From NCBI GenBank assembly GCA_034670405.1, contig JAXDDX010000003.1, positions 6,140,001 through 6,204,000 on the forward strand: DNA of 64,000 nt, read 5' to 3'. Below the pieces are notes generated by a model, which was not told the origin of the DNA, made no database searches, and saw only the letters and a list, made by a program, of their open reading frames with translations. A program made the position numbers and the translations under genes. The DNA comes from Hoplostethus atlanticus. Its lineage: Eukaryota > Chordata > Actinopteri > Trachichthyiformes > Trachichthyidae. Below are positions 13,530 to 23,829 of this stretch, piece by piece; position 1 is the first letter of the stretch; every line of letters starts with the position of its first letter.

Positions 13530-13960
13530 GCCAAGGTGCCGGGCGATTTGCATTGAGGCGCTGCTCGGCCTCTTGCTATACCTGAGTGAGCTCTCAGACA
13601 AGTTTCCAGACACTCTTTGGTAAGCAAGCAAGGTGCTGCGATGCTGCGACGCTGCGACGCCTTCAGATGTTCACTTCCAGAGCTGAGCAAGAAAAGGTGG
13701 GGCGACCGCGTGTCTCACCCGCCCCGTACAGCCCCGCGGGTTGAGACAGTTGGTCGCAAAAATCACTCGACCAAAAAGCAAAGCGAGAGGAGAGTTGGAT
13801 GAGCGCTCCTCGGTTGAGCTTGAGATTTTGGCACCGTTCATTTAAAATGGCACTCTACTTTGCCACGTGTACGTCTTGTGGAGTGTTGTGCCTGGTTCCT
13901 GCTTTCTGTTGGGGCTCGACACACGAGAGGTCAGTGTGGCACGTCTGTGAAGCTTGGCAT
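13530..13960. promoter_or_regulatory. CpG-rich patch, possible promoter or first exon
   Basis: By eye this is the most CpG-rich stretch of the window, with roughly twenty CpGs in its first 300 bp, against an AT-rich, CpG-poor background. It includes clusters around 13537-13570, 13635-13660 and 13700-13742. In teleosts, unmethylated CpG clusters usually mark promoters. Just downstream is an ATG in good context (13847) followed by a signal-peptide-like frame. No TATA box or confirmed transcript start can be claimed. Confidence 0.3.
13635..13658 (+). repeat. Three tandem GCTGCGAY units
   Basis: GCTGCGAT, GCTGCGAC and GCTGCGAC stand head to tail inside the CpG-rich patch. Confidence 0.8.
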
Positions 13961-14017
13961 CCAGGCTTCTCGCGCTTTCATGATGACCACACGCCTGAAA
14001 ACTCACCCAAAAAATAA
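13847..14017 (+). CDS. Candidate first coding exon with signal-peptide-like N-terminus (speculative)
   Basis: The ATG at 13847 has A at -3 and G at +4, a strong vertebrate initiation context. The predicted start MALYFATCTSCGVLCLVPAF is a hydrophobic run like a secretory signal, followed by CWGSTHER. An AG/GTCAGT donor-like site occurs near 13929-13936, so a true exon could end there. The open frame itself runs on to a stop at 14017, and an in-frame upstream ATG lies at 13799. I recognise no family. The link with the CpG-rich patch is the only reason to list it; chance is quite possible. Confidence 0.15.
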   Translation: MALYFATCTSCGVLCLVPAFCWGSTHERSVWHVCEAWHPGFSRFHDDHTPENSPKK

Positions 14018-14575
14018 AATAAATAATAATAAAAAAATCCTCCTCTTTCAGCCAATCGTCTGTCTACCTAAACGCGGTGCACAACACTCAACACCTGTTT
14101 TTTTGGCTACAATTACATAATGGCTGTGCGCTATATACTGCATTCGTTTCCGCGTGAGGCAGGAAGCAGGCTTTGTGATGAGGGATTTTGATCAGTCCAT
14201 CTATTACAATACATACTGTAGGAAAACAGAGTAAGTTTCTATCTGTGTGAATTTGTGTTCCCTGGCTGTTAATCATTTAATGAAACGGTTATAAATCATA
14301 TTTAAGTGTTAACAGCAGAGAGGAACAGCAGGAGCCAGAGACAAAATAGTACAAATGGATTCTGTTGTGTTTTGCACAATAGGAATCCTTCTGAGTGGTT
14401 TGAAATGTTAATGTCCTATTTTCAAGTTTGTCATCTTTATATCGATGCATCAGAAAGTAATCTGTTCTTTTACCAAGTCTAGAATTTAACAGCTGTTGTT
14501 TAATTTCTCTCAGATAGAAGAGAGTACTTGGTAAATCTCAGACGTTCTGAAATTCTGAACCAAGCGACATAAAGA

Positions 14576-14857
14576 GAAAGCTTTATGAATGAACTTTATT
14601 CATCACATACACATACATGTAGTGAAAGTCTTTTTCTGCACAGCCCTGACTAGATATACACACAACATATCACCACACACACACACACTTTCAGGTTGGA
14701 GGGCAGCCATTGAACAGCATGCCTGGAGCAGCGTTTGGGGTTAAGTGCCTTGCTCAAGGTCATTTTGCGGTGTTGGTGGGCACTGTAGCTGTGACACCAG
14801 TCATTTTTTCAGGTAATGGGTCGGCCTCTCTAACCTCTAGGCCAACCTGCCGCCCAG
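14576..14857 (-). mobile_element. tRNA-derived SINE with LINE-like tail
   Basis: On the minus strand this begins GGCGGCAGGTTGGCCTAGAG, a tRNA-like head with the A-box region GGCCTAGAGGTTAGAG. It continues through CCTTGAGCAAGGCACTTAAC and a short (TG)n, and ends with AAAAAGACTTTCACTAC and GATGAATAAAGTTC. This is a familiar teleost SINE layout. The box B is degraded and no clean target duplication was found. The short plus-strand frame inside (14710-14910) is not a gene. Confidence 0.7.
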
Positions 14858-14859
14858 AC

Positions 14860-16825
14860 TTTGTGATGCATCTGTATTGGAAAGGTTGTGATACCACATG
14901 TACATCATAACTTCTTGCACAACAAAGAGACGCCTTTCAACACGCGCAGTAACTATTACACAAATTATTCTAGACTGTTACAATCAGATCCCAGTCAGTT
15001 GCTTCAGACGAAACCAGATAAGGACAAAAAAAAGGGCTGATGATGCTTTAGGAACCAGAACACAAAACTCATTATTTCAGACTTCCTTGTTTGAAAGTGC
15101 TAATTTCATGGTGTGACCCATTTTCCATTTTTACCGTTGCATGCATTGTAGCGTGAGGTAATTGTGGAGCACCATTTTGTTCAGTATTGGATAACTGCTG
15201 TCCTGTGCTCCAGTTGTCAGACAGGGGGGACTGTGTAGGCGCCTGCAAGGATGGCCCATGCTGTGGATATCTGTCGCTCCACTATTCTAAAGAGCTTATC
15301 ACAGGGGGAACATTTTCTGCTTCATCGGTTATTTGAATTGAGATTCTTTCTGAATGCCTGCATAATACAGAATCTTACAGGATGAAATGGGCAGTATTAA
15401 TACACAACTTTGTTCTACTGAGATAAGGTATGAAATGCCAGGTGCCCTGTGATGCAATCATTTGATGAAAAAAACACAGAAGCATTGCATATTCATCTCC
15501 CATTGGTTAGGTTGACTCAGTGGTTATTTTGCTTCACCTGAAAAACATACAGTTGTTAATGTACTGCTGAAAGGATGTAGAATAATTGGAAATGGATTTT
15601 CATTTTTTACCCTTCACTGTAACTGTGACATTGCTGTGGGCAAAAATGCTTCCAATGTTGAGGTTTAGTGTAGAGCCCGTAGGCATGCCACTAATGTCAA
15701 TGCTGGGATGTAGCAGATGGTAAGGAGGTGCCTAAAGTGAACTCCCTTAAAAGCATCTGTTAATTGTCTTTGAAGATGTACTGTATGCAGGAGCTGTGTC
15801 TGAGTTTGGCCTCTCTTTGAGTTTGATTTTCACATCAAATGACCAGGTGGATTTTTGGATAAATTCTGGCACTGTAGATGTGTAAGCTCAAAGCTTTGGC
15901 TATTGGTGCAGTCCTGCATGTCCACAACATGCACTCAGCAATGGATAGTTAATAACTGTAGGTGCTCATCTCAGGACACTAACCTGAACTGTACCAGGCA
16001 CAGTAGAGCAGGCATCATGATGCACGGGTCATGACAACATGACTTTAGTACAATGTGAATGGCTGTATAGTTTTTGATATATTGCAATATTATTTATATT
16101 ATATATTATGCATTTTGAATTACTGCAAAATGTGTCAGAAAAATAGTGTTGTTGCTTTGTTAAGATGAATTCATAGTGTTCAATGTAAAAAGTGAATGAC
16201 TTGATACTTGACTATGATGCACAAGTCATACAATCTGTTTTACCTTGCTTCTATAATGCTGCCTGAGTTATGTGTGCTTAGATAATAAAGTGTGTATGTC
16301 AGCCTACTTGTTAGATAATCATAGGTCTAGTTATGCTCAGAAACCTCAAACACAATGATGCTCAAAAATCTTAAATATTAATATTCTTGAGAGTTCAAAC
16401 TAATTTCTAAAATGCATCATAGCGTTGATGAACTCAACTGGCTGTGTATCATCACCAGCCAAATGGATGGACCATCACTGTCTGGATTTGTAAAGACGAA
16501 ACACCAACTTTAATGTCTATCAATGTTGACCACATACCATAAAATTAAAATCAAATTGCATCCTGTCATTCATAATATTTGTTGTTTTTAGTTTTCACCT
16601 TTGCTTAAAGTTGCAACCAATGAATTAATGGTAGTGTTTTACATCACAAGACGACTCATCACTTTTCAATAAAACGGCCACATGCACTTTGCCCTTTTGA
16701 GCAGCTTGTGAGGCAGTCCTCTTTCTGTTGTGGCTGAGGCACTTCCATTGTTCCCTAAATCAATCCTGCACAATTTGCAGGAATTTGTACCCGGGGACAC
16801 CTAGAATACACACCTAAAATGCAAC
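14860..16825. other. Unannotated AT-rich DNA, no gene seen
   Basis: No frame over about 70 codons, no recognised repeat, no exon candidate. Confidence 0.6.
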
Positions 16826-16828
16826 ACC

Positions 16829-17345
16829 TAGGGCTCTATTTCCGTGAATCAATGGCGCACCGAGCAAATTGCAGTCAAAGGCGCACAGTGTGAGCGCACA
16901 GGGTGTTGCGACTGATTTTTGGTAATTTCGTGGCCAGAGGCACACGCCGTTGGAAACGACATTGGATTAGGAGGAATACATTATCAGTAGGTGTAGTGGG
17001 CTTGGCTTCAATCATGACCAATCAAATCAACTCTTCTCCTTCCCTTTAAAAGGGAAGGAAAATGGCAATGGCGCTCTAACAATTTCGTGATGGAAGTGGT
17101 TCCGCCACAAAAGAGGAAATTGAGGTGCAGGATTGCCATGACTGAATATAAGTCACTTTCCGCTGAGGGCAGATGATGTTAAATTAGCCTGGGAGGAGCT
17201 AAACATTTGGTGTTGCTGTGGTCGTCGGAGAACCGTTGCCCAATGTAGGAAACATGATGTAGTTCCATGATCTACGCACTGGCTGGTGGATGGCCATCTA
17301 TACACCAGCCCCACTGACAGTGTGAAAGGGGGGCAGGGGTTGGCG
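16829..17345 (+). mobile_element. PIF/Harbinger DNA transposon relic, 5' end
   Basis: The sequence opens TAGGGCTCTATTTCCGTGAA, then runs through a series of GGCGCAC/GCGCAC motifs, the phrase GACCAATCAAATCAACTC, and a palindromic TCCCTTTAAAAGGGA at 17041-17055. This order is typical of the 5' end of teleost Harbinger elements: the GGGC(C/T)CTATTT start, GCGCA-rich leader, CCAATCA and CCCTTTAAAAG. A Myb/SANT-like scrap follows at about 17190-17258. No matching right terminus was found before the next element at 17685, so it is truncated and decayed. Confidence 0.6.
17190..17258 (+). pseudogene. Myb/SANT-like fragment of Harbinger accessory protein
   Basis: Reading W-E-E-L, then RRTVAQCRK, this resembles the Myb/SANT-like DNA-binding protein that Harbinger transposons encode beside their transposase (a 'WEEL...TVAQCRKRW' pattern). 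Just after K the frame is lost: phrases like FHDLR continue in another frame. The surrounding sequence has stops, so it is a dead remnant of a plain DNA transposon. Confidence 0.4.
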
Positions 17346-17676
17346 TGTCAGCGGAGGAATTGTAAATTGATTATTATTTAGTATTTTAAAAGGTCAAGAT
17401 ACATTGTTTGCCAAAACATACAGGTGATAATGTGGGATCGTATTACGCATGCATCACACATCGATTACGCACTGTTTTCCTCTCACTCTGGCTGGGCCTG
17501 CAGTAGATTAGTGAATTAAAATGAGAAGGCTCACTGGCGTTCTACCCTAAATATCTGGCCCAGCCCAGTGAACCAATCAGTAAGCCCTTCATAACGAAAA
17601 AGCTTTTATGGAGATACTGAAATTCCCTTCGATGTTGTTCTCTGTGCATCATGAAGAACTGACAGTTCCATGTTGG

Positions 17677-17684
17677 ATGACAAT
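17677..17684. repeat. Left 8-bp target duplication of the hAT element
   Basis: ATGACAAT, matching CTGACAAT at 18319-18326 at seven of eight positions. Confidence 0.75.
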
Positions 17685-18318
17685 TAGGGCTGCAAGATTA
17701 TCTCAAAGATTATAATTGCCAATTAATTCCCTTGATATTGTAATTGCGATTATAATTTTGATTAATAGCATTGCAATTAAATACATATTTTATGTTGCCG
17801 ACTGGATGTACTGTATTCTGTATAAACAACCAAAACAAATCAACATAATAACGGATGTGTAGTGACGCAAAACAAACCCAGGCAGACAGTGCATCGCTCA
17901 TACCCTCCCTGGTATGTGCTTGGGGAATGTATGCTGTTTGCAGGCATCTGCTTTTCAACTCCACCAGAGTAGAAAGTTGTGGTTGCATAGTTTGCCACTT
18001 GTTTCAGTTCCATCTCAATTTCTCTCCGACATTTGGAATAAAGTGAAGGCAGCACACCTTGGGGAAAATGGTTCACGTATCTCTTACCCCGGGTATTGAT
18101 CGTCCTTTTTGCACAGTTGCGCACAGTGTTCTTCGGGGCCATGTTTTTTGCTAAATAAGACACGATGGCTTCCGTTATCTCTTTTGTTGTTAGAAAGTTA
18201 GAAAAACCAAATTTTTGACACAGAGTATTAAATGGAATGCAGTAATCGCGACTTTTCGCGACATGGCCGTGACCGTAAACGTAATCTCGATGAATATACG
18301 ATGAATCATGCAGCCTTA
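17685..18318 (-). mobile_element. hAT-family DNA transposon, internally deleted, 634 bp
   Basis: The left end is TAGGGCTGCAAGATTA; the right end, reverse-complemented, is TAAGGCTGCATGATTC. The ends therefore form a terminal inverted repeat of the teleost hAT 'agggctgca' type. The flanks ATGACAAT and CTGACAAT give the 8-bp target duplication diagnostic of hAT elements. Inside, the minus strand carries a transposase fragment. At 634 bp it lacks most of a roughly 2.5-3 kb autonomous element, notably the BED finger and the C-terminal catalytic and dimerisation region. The near-intact duplication and long open frame suggest moderate rather than great age. Confidence 0.85.
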
Positions 18319-18325
18319 CTGACAA
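17840..18325 (-). pseudogene. hAT (ZBED-like) transposase fragment
   Basis: A 161-codon open frame on the minus strand. Residues 50-64 (ITEAIVSYLAKNMAP) match the hAT transposase segment that normally reads like 'lTeaIa.fiakdm.P'. Residues 86-104 (HFPQGVLPSLYSKCRREIE) match the 'hFs...iP.LY...R..i' segment. Residues 106-120 (ELKQVANYATTTFYS) align with the 'el....yaaTTDlWtS' motif that opens the catalytic core. The usual Asp and Trp of that motif read Thr and Tyr here, so the copy should be inactive. Between the first two segments the usual 'PRY..PSR' stretch is blurred. The frame begins inside the target duplication, so its first residues are terminal repeat, not a true N-terminus. BED finger and C-terminal half are absent. 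Confidence 0.75.
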
Positions 18326-18326
18326 T
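18319..18326. repeat. Right 8-bp target duplication of the hAT element
   Basis: CTGACAAT, seven of eight identical to 17677-17684. Confidence 0.75.
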
Positions 18327-18329
18327 CAT

Positions 18330-21300
18330 TCACACCACAGCCATATATGTATATAGAATGACAAATATATCTCAATTTTTTCCTGCTTGAGTGATTCATA
18401 TCAAATCAATTTGGCCAACATATCCACAAAAAGGGATTGTAAAGTTCAGTCGAGTTCATGGCGGGTCTCCAAAATACCAAACCGATTCAGGTGAGAAAAA
18501 AAATGTGTGCGTCTGACGAAAATGCCACTTTGTCGGTGCAAAGCCCCGCCATCTGCCATGCATGGAGCCCGTAGAACAAACCGGTTTTCCTTGGCGATGG
18601 TCTCATTTTTCTGCAGCCATTATACCATGCTATCAAAATTATTTCGAGAACGATATATTGAGGTTAATATTCTACATGTAGCTTTAAATTGATCGGTTGT
18701 CACACATTGATTTGCCCTCTGTATGCACTGTTAAGCCCATACTAATTCCCTGAGTAAGATATTCAGCCATTGCCCTTTTTAACAGCCTAAAGTTTCCCGA
18801 CCAACATCACGTTAATAACCAATCGGCCCTGACTCGGGTGTTGTGTTGTTGACTGGAATTTATATGTCCTCCCATAAATTATTCAGTGTTTTGCATCGAC
18901 TAGCTGCCATACCTTTAAGGTTGTGGATCCAAGCCCTTAGTACACCTTGCATGATAATATGGTTGGACAAGGTGAAAGACAAGTCCAAAAGTCTTTTGGA
19001 GATTTATCCAAAGAGCCCTAAGTTTTGTGACGTTTCCTCATCATTTTTTAGCTACTCCGTGCACTTTTTGTAGTGCATGAAGATCTGGAGAAGAATTTGG
19101 CTTTTATTTTACATAAGTGTTGTGGTCTAAAACCTTAACTGTTTGAGTACGCCTCAACAACAGCTTGTTGGGCAGAATGTTGCATTGAGATTATTGCATT
19201 GACTGTGGGATGCTCCTTTGTTGTCAAGCCAACATAGTGTGAGGTATTACGGACCTGTCACCATCATGATGTCAATCCTGATCCTCAGTCCATCTGTCAG
19301 TAGACATCTAGTGTGTGGGCATGTCCCATTCCCTCTGACACTAACTGCAATTACAAGTGCCAGACAGAGGCATGGTAGCGTGTAGCCTTGAGAAATCAGC
19401 TTACAGTGAACCATATTGCACACCCACCTTCAAACTCACTGATAGTCAATAAATGAGGCTGAACACGTGCATGGCAGTTGTCATGTTGTATCTTTTAGTA
19501 GGCACTGAAGTTGGTTCTCTCCAATGTCACAGCATCCTACTCACCAGATGGTAAAGTGGCTGAAGAATGCGGTTGAATTTGAAAACGTGAAGCTGGTTAG
19601 ATAAAAACCTCTAGTTTTCTATAGTTGGTCAAGACACCAAAGAGAAACTTTGGTATGCCAGAAGAGGAAGAGGTGGATAGTTCAAGTCAGACGTCAAGTA
19701 GGAGACGTTGGTTCGTCAGTTTCATTGGTTCATTCGTTTGTGCACTTGTACACCAGGCAGAAGTCACACAAGCATGAGAAGCTCTAGGTTGGTGCGCGAT
19801 ACCTTCATATACCAGGAAGTAGCTTGATGTAGCTGATTTTCTAACTTTAGTTTAGTTTACTTACAGGAACACTGTGCTACCAAAGCACTTTGGTGTTAAC
19901 AGGGAGTTTTAATGTCAACGTAGTTTCACTCAATCCAATCATGCATCAATCCCACCTGAGAACCTAGAAGGCACACGTGTTAACTACCAGACACTTGTCT
20001 AAGATCTCAGTATTATCTGCAGTACGGTTTTTCAAAATACTTATTTTGAAAATGTTTAAAGATGCAAGGAGGTAATTTTTCTCCAACATCCATGTAAAGA
20101 AAATGCCAGGATTTTAGACTTTTTTCATGCTGGACTGAATAGACATGGGATACATTTTTAACAAGAAAATCATAAAAAAGAAACTACCCATAACATTGTT
20201 TGACAGCTTGATGCTGCTTGACAGCTTGACACATTTTAGCATTTGAGCTTCAGTATGGTTTGAGTGTAATATGTTATAATTCTCACGTTGATATTTTTCT
20301 CATACTGCATGCAGCAGTATAGTATGGGGAGCATTTACAGTACTATCAGGATTGTGTCTGCAGGGATGTTTTGGAAGTTAAACAACTTAAACTCACATTT
20401 TCACCTGAGGAATAGTTTACCCACCTTTTCATAAATTAATAATATGCATTTCAAGTCAGGAGAGACTAGCTTTGTTGGTAGTATGGAAATCTGAAAACAT
20501 TGGTGGTGGCTCCAGTTGAAATCGAATGATCATGGGCTAGAGGCAAAACCCTGTGAATCTTTGAGGAGCGGGAAACTCCCCCCCCCCCTGTAGGCTGCTC
20601 TTCCATGGCAGGGTAGACTCACTGACGACCAACTGGAGCCTGGCACTGGTGGTGGTGGGGAGGCGGTGGGGTGCAGCAGCGATGCAACCTGAAATGACAC
20701 AGGTGCGGATGCGGCAGGTATCCGTATATGTTGGGGTGTGGCGGCTTGTCATTGGTTCCTCTAGAGGGAGGATGGGAGTGCCCTTGCTTAAAGGGCTGAT
20801 TGAATAACGAGTGATACAGAGAGAACGCCTGGAGTAGTGATGGATAAATAAATGATGGATAGATGCGAGCCAGGTAGTCTTCCTGATTGAACTTATGCTA
20901 AGCTTCATTATAACTAAGTAGTATCAAACAGATGTAAGTTAAATGAATATAGGGTCTCTTAAGAATACAATTATATGAATAAATGCTTTTTTTGTTTTGA
21001 ATGGTTGTGTCTCTGTGCAGATAGCTAAATGTAGTAGTGTTAATGCTTACACGTGAATTTGAGTTTACGTCTTAATTTAATGTCATATACGGTATACTAG
21101 ACCAGTATATTTGCCTAATTGTGTACCCAACCCAGGATGTTTAGAACAGCAGATGTAAAAGCTTTCATGAACAGGGTACAGGCTCACTATAGTGTTACAT
21201 CAATCGGCAATAGAGAATAGCCAAACGGAAATGTACATATATACCATATTGAATGTGGCTGTTTCTGGAACTGTGTAGGGAGTTTGCATAGATCCTGCCA

Positions 21301-21495
21301 GTCCCCGAAGCAATACAAGCTTCTAGTACTGTAGGTTGGTGTGTAAAGATACCAGTGAAAAAGGAATTTGCTAACTTTAAGTGTACTTGTGTTGAACTAG
21401 TGAGAGTATCTGTGTGGCCATTTGCAGTCTCAGTGTGCTGACATCAGCCATCTCCCTTCTTTAAACTGCCTACTAGCTTAGGTAGTCCTGATGTG
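18330..21495. other. Unannotated DNA, no gene seen
   Basis: The only longer frame (20537-20908, minus, 123 codons) is made of Ser/Thr/His-rich low-complexity residues over a GC-rich patch with a 10-C run at 20578-20587, and has no domain. No repeat ends were identified. Confidence 0.5.
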
Positions 21496-21519
21496 GTGAG
21501 TGCAAGCAGACCTGGAGCC

Positions 21520-21775
21520 ATTTTTTCTCATGTTTATTTATTCAGGGAAGGACTGCTGGCCACATATGCTCCTTTCCAGCTGCTCCGTGCTTCAAATTCA
21601 TAAAGTTGCACATAGTCACACCTGGGAGCTGCCTAGTACAACTTACAGTCTAATACTGATGAACACTGGGCAGCTCCACTGGAGCAATTCAGAGTTATGT
21701 AAGTGCCTTGCTTAAGGGCACCTTAACGGTAATCAGTGAACCAGTGACCTTCTGGTTACAAGCCTGCTGCACCTA
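21520..21775 (-). mobile_element. SINE/LINE-derived repeat, diverged
   Basis: On the plus strand the block CTGGGCAGCTCCACTGGAGC, GTAAGTGCCTTGCTTAAGGG and GACCTTCTGGTTACAAGCC is a well-known teleost repeat read backwards. On the minus strand GGCTTGTAACCAGAAGGTCA is the tRNA-like head and CAAGGCACTTAC the body. AAATAAACATG at the left edge would be the tail. It shares the 'gcaaggcactta' core with the 14576-14857 SINE. No target duplication seen. Confidence 0.55.
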
Positions 21776-22297
21776 TAGGTCTAATTTTATAATATAATAA
21801 TATTTTTATTATACCTATGACAAGGCAGAATACAATGCATAACGGTTGTTTGGTTGAGGCAGCTTAGAACATCATTCCTATCTGAACATTTTAATAATTT
21901 TGCTTTTTGTAGATTCATAAATCACTCTAGGCCGACACCTCACCTCTCGGTGCCCTCATGTGCAGTGCTTCTTAATAATTGCTCTTCTGCAAATTCAGAA
22001 AGATTTTTTTTATAAAAAATGATCTTTGAGTCATCCAGTCAAATTTGACACATTTTCAGCAATTAGGAACTCAGACATTACAGTTGGCCATACACGTAGA
22101 TTTAGGTAGGGATGGTAGTGACATGTCCTGACCAACTTTCAGGAAAGTTGAAATATCTAGACCAACTTTTAGGCGATTTGCAATTGGTTTGAAAATAGCA
22201 CACAGCGCACAATGGCTACAGAGTAGCTTCTTGTCGTAACGCGACGTCATGGGCAATGCAATCTGCAGTTAGTGCATCTGCAAGATCTGAGGGTAGG

Positions 22298-22312
22298 AAG
22301 TTTAAACTAGCT
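22298..22312. repeat. Left 15-bp direct repeat around a short insertion
   Basis: AAGTTTAAACTAGCT, 14 of 15 identical to 22415-22429. Confidence 0.6.
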
Positions 22313-22414
22313 GAAGAAACAAATGAAGGCTTCGTGCTGAAACGTTGGTGGTAACCCAGATTTATTAAGTCACTGCAAGGAGAGAATAGTGTGCGACTTT
22401 CATTTACTTTTTCA
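22313..22414 (+). mobile_element. 102-bp retroelement 3' fragment, possibly Penelope-like
   Basis: The insert lies between 15-bp direct repeats (14 of 15 identical), which look like a target duplication. It contains GCTGAAACGTTGGTGGTAA, a degraded TTTATTAA, then AATAGTGTGCGACTTTCATT. A 'CTGAAGA...GAAACGTT' module followed by a short T-rich end is, from memory, common at teleost retroelement ends. It recalls the hammerhead core (CUGANGA...GAAA) known from Penelope-like elements. The helix between the two core motifs is not convincing here. Family assignment is tentative. Confidence 0.35.
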
Positions 22415-22429
22415 AAGTTTAAACTGGCT
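22415..22429. repeat. Right 15-bp direct repeat around a short insertion
   Basis: AAGTTTAAACTGGCT, 14 of 15 identical to 22298-22312. Confidence 0.6.
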
Positions 22430-23629
22430 AGCATAGCCAGATAGCGACCCGTTAACACCCTCACCCTACTCAGTAGAGCTGTGAAAGGGGTGCGTTGTGT
22501 GGGCGTGGCGGCTGCTGGCAGGTATATAATACTGGCCCTGAAAGAAGGATGGAGAGTAATTTGGTTGCAAAATGTCAGTCAGTTGGTGGATATGTTACGG
22601 TAAATGGTGAATGGTGAATGGTCACGTGGTATGCCGTACACAACAAAACTTAGGGATAGTACTGAGAGAGCCTTGCACTAGGATGACTAGCATTTTCCAC
22701 TTACATTGACTACATTTACCCAGTTCCCACATCTACCATAACAGATATATCAAATCAAATTTTAAAAATCCTAAGAATTATGGAAGCTTTAGCCTATTCA
22801 AGTTCAATAGTCCTTCAGTCACACTTATCTTTGCATGGTAAAAAGCTTTAAACTCAGACAAATCTCTATTTCCTATTTCTATTCTATATCTAAAGTTCTG
22901 TTTTGCTCAGCGGCACTCCTTTTTTCGTGGGGTGGCCTCCATTATGGAGTGCTGGCTGTGCGTCCAGGGAGTTTGGGCAAAAAAGTGTTGAAAGCTGCTA
23001 CAGCTAAGTGCCTTCCTTTTTCAAGTGAAGGACAGTTTTTGAACAAACTAGACAGCTAATTATGTATTATTTCCACTAACAATTAAGTGTCTGTGTGAGC
23101 AAAAATGAACTCCAGACATATGGGGGCTGAGTGAGTTCTAAGTGAGAGTGAGAATGGGTCTAATCTTTCTCTGTCAATATCCTGCGTCAAAGTGGGCTTA
23201 TTTGTTCAATACAGAAAAAAATACAGAAAACCTTGAAATTAATCACATTTCACACCAGACTGCCAAATCCTTCCTTCGCAATATACAGTAATAGTTCAAG
23301 GTATAACTTGATTACACTTCAACCGTGTATACTAGAGATAGTCAAGAAAAACTGAACACTCTTTTGGACTGCGGATATTTATGAGAAAGACTAGTGATAT
23401 TTCACACTCAGGTCATTCAAGATCCAGAGAGCAAGATAACAAAAACTTTCTGCTGGCTTATGAGAAAACAGACTCAAGATGTGACAAAAAAATGGTGTTA
23501 CAATGTGAATGAGTGTGTGCAGAACTTTTCTGTAGAAACTATTTTTTGTGCCAAGATTTAATATGTCTTAGAAGATGAATCACTCAATAGTAAACAAAAC
23601 AAAAAATCCCATGCACAAAAGAGTTTTAA

Positions 23630-23824
23630 AGTCACAATGAAGTGCCATGTTGAGAGCCTACTGGTATGCCAAGACGTAACCACTAAAAATGTGTTGTTTT
23701 TCAGGAAGGTTAAAGTAATGGGGGTTGATATGAAAATATGAGAATACATTTTTTGAATTGTGTATATTATCACATGGAAAATTGGCTAACAAGGTGAACA
23801 AATATTTTAAATTTCATTGTGACT
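23630..23824. mobile_element. TTAA MITE, 195 bp
   Basis: Starts AGTCACAATGAAGTG; the reverse complement of its end is AGTCACAATGAAATT. That is a perfect 12-bp terminal inverted repeat. Both sides are flanked by TTAA (23626-23629 and 23825-23828). TTAA duplication is the hallmark of piggyBac and Kolobok transposases. There is no coding capacity: it is non-autonomous, moved by an unknown relative. Confidence 0.8.
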
Positions 23825-23829
23825 TTAAC

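Noticed and set aside
20537-20908. 123-codon minus-strand frame
   Set aside because: Low-complexity Ser/Thr/His-rich translation over a GC-rich patch; no domain, no splice context.
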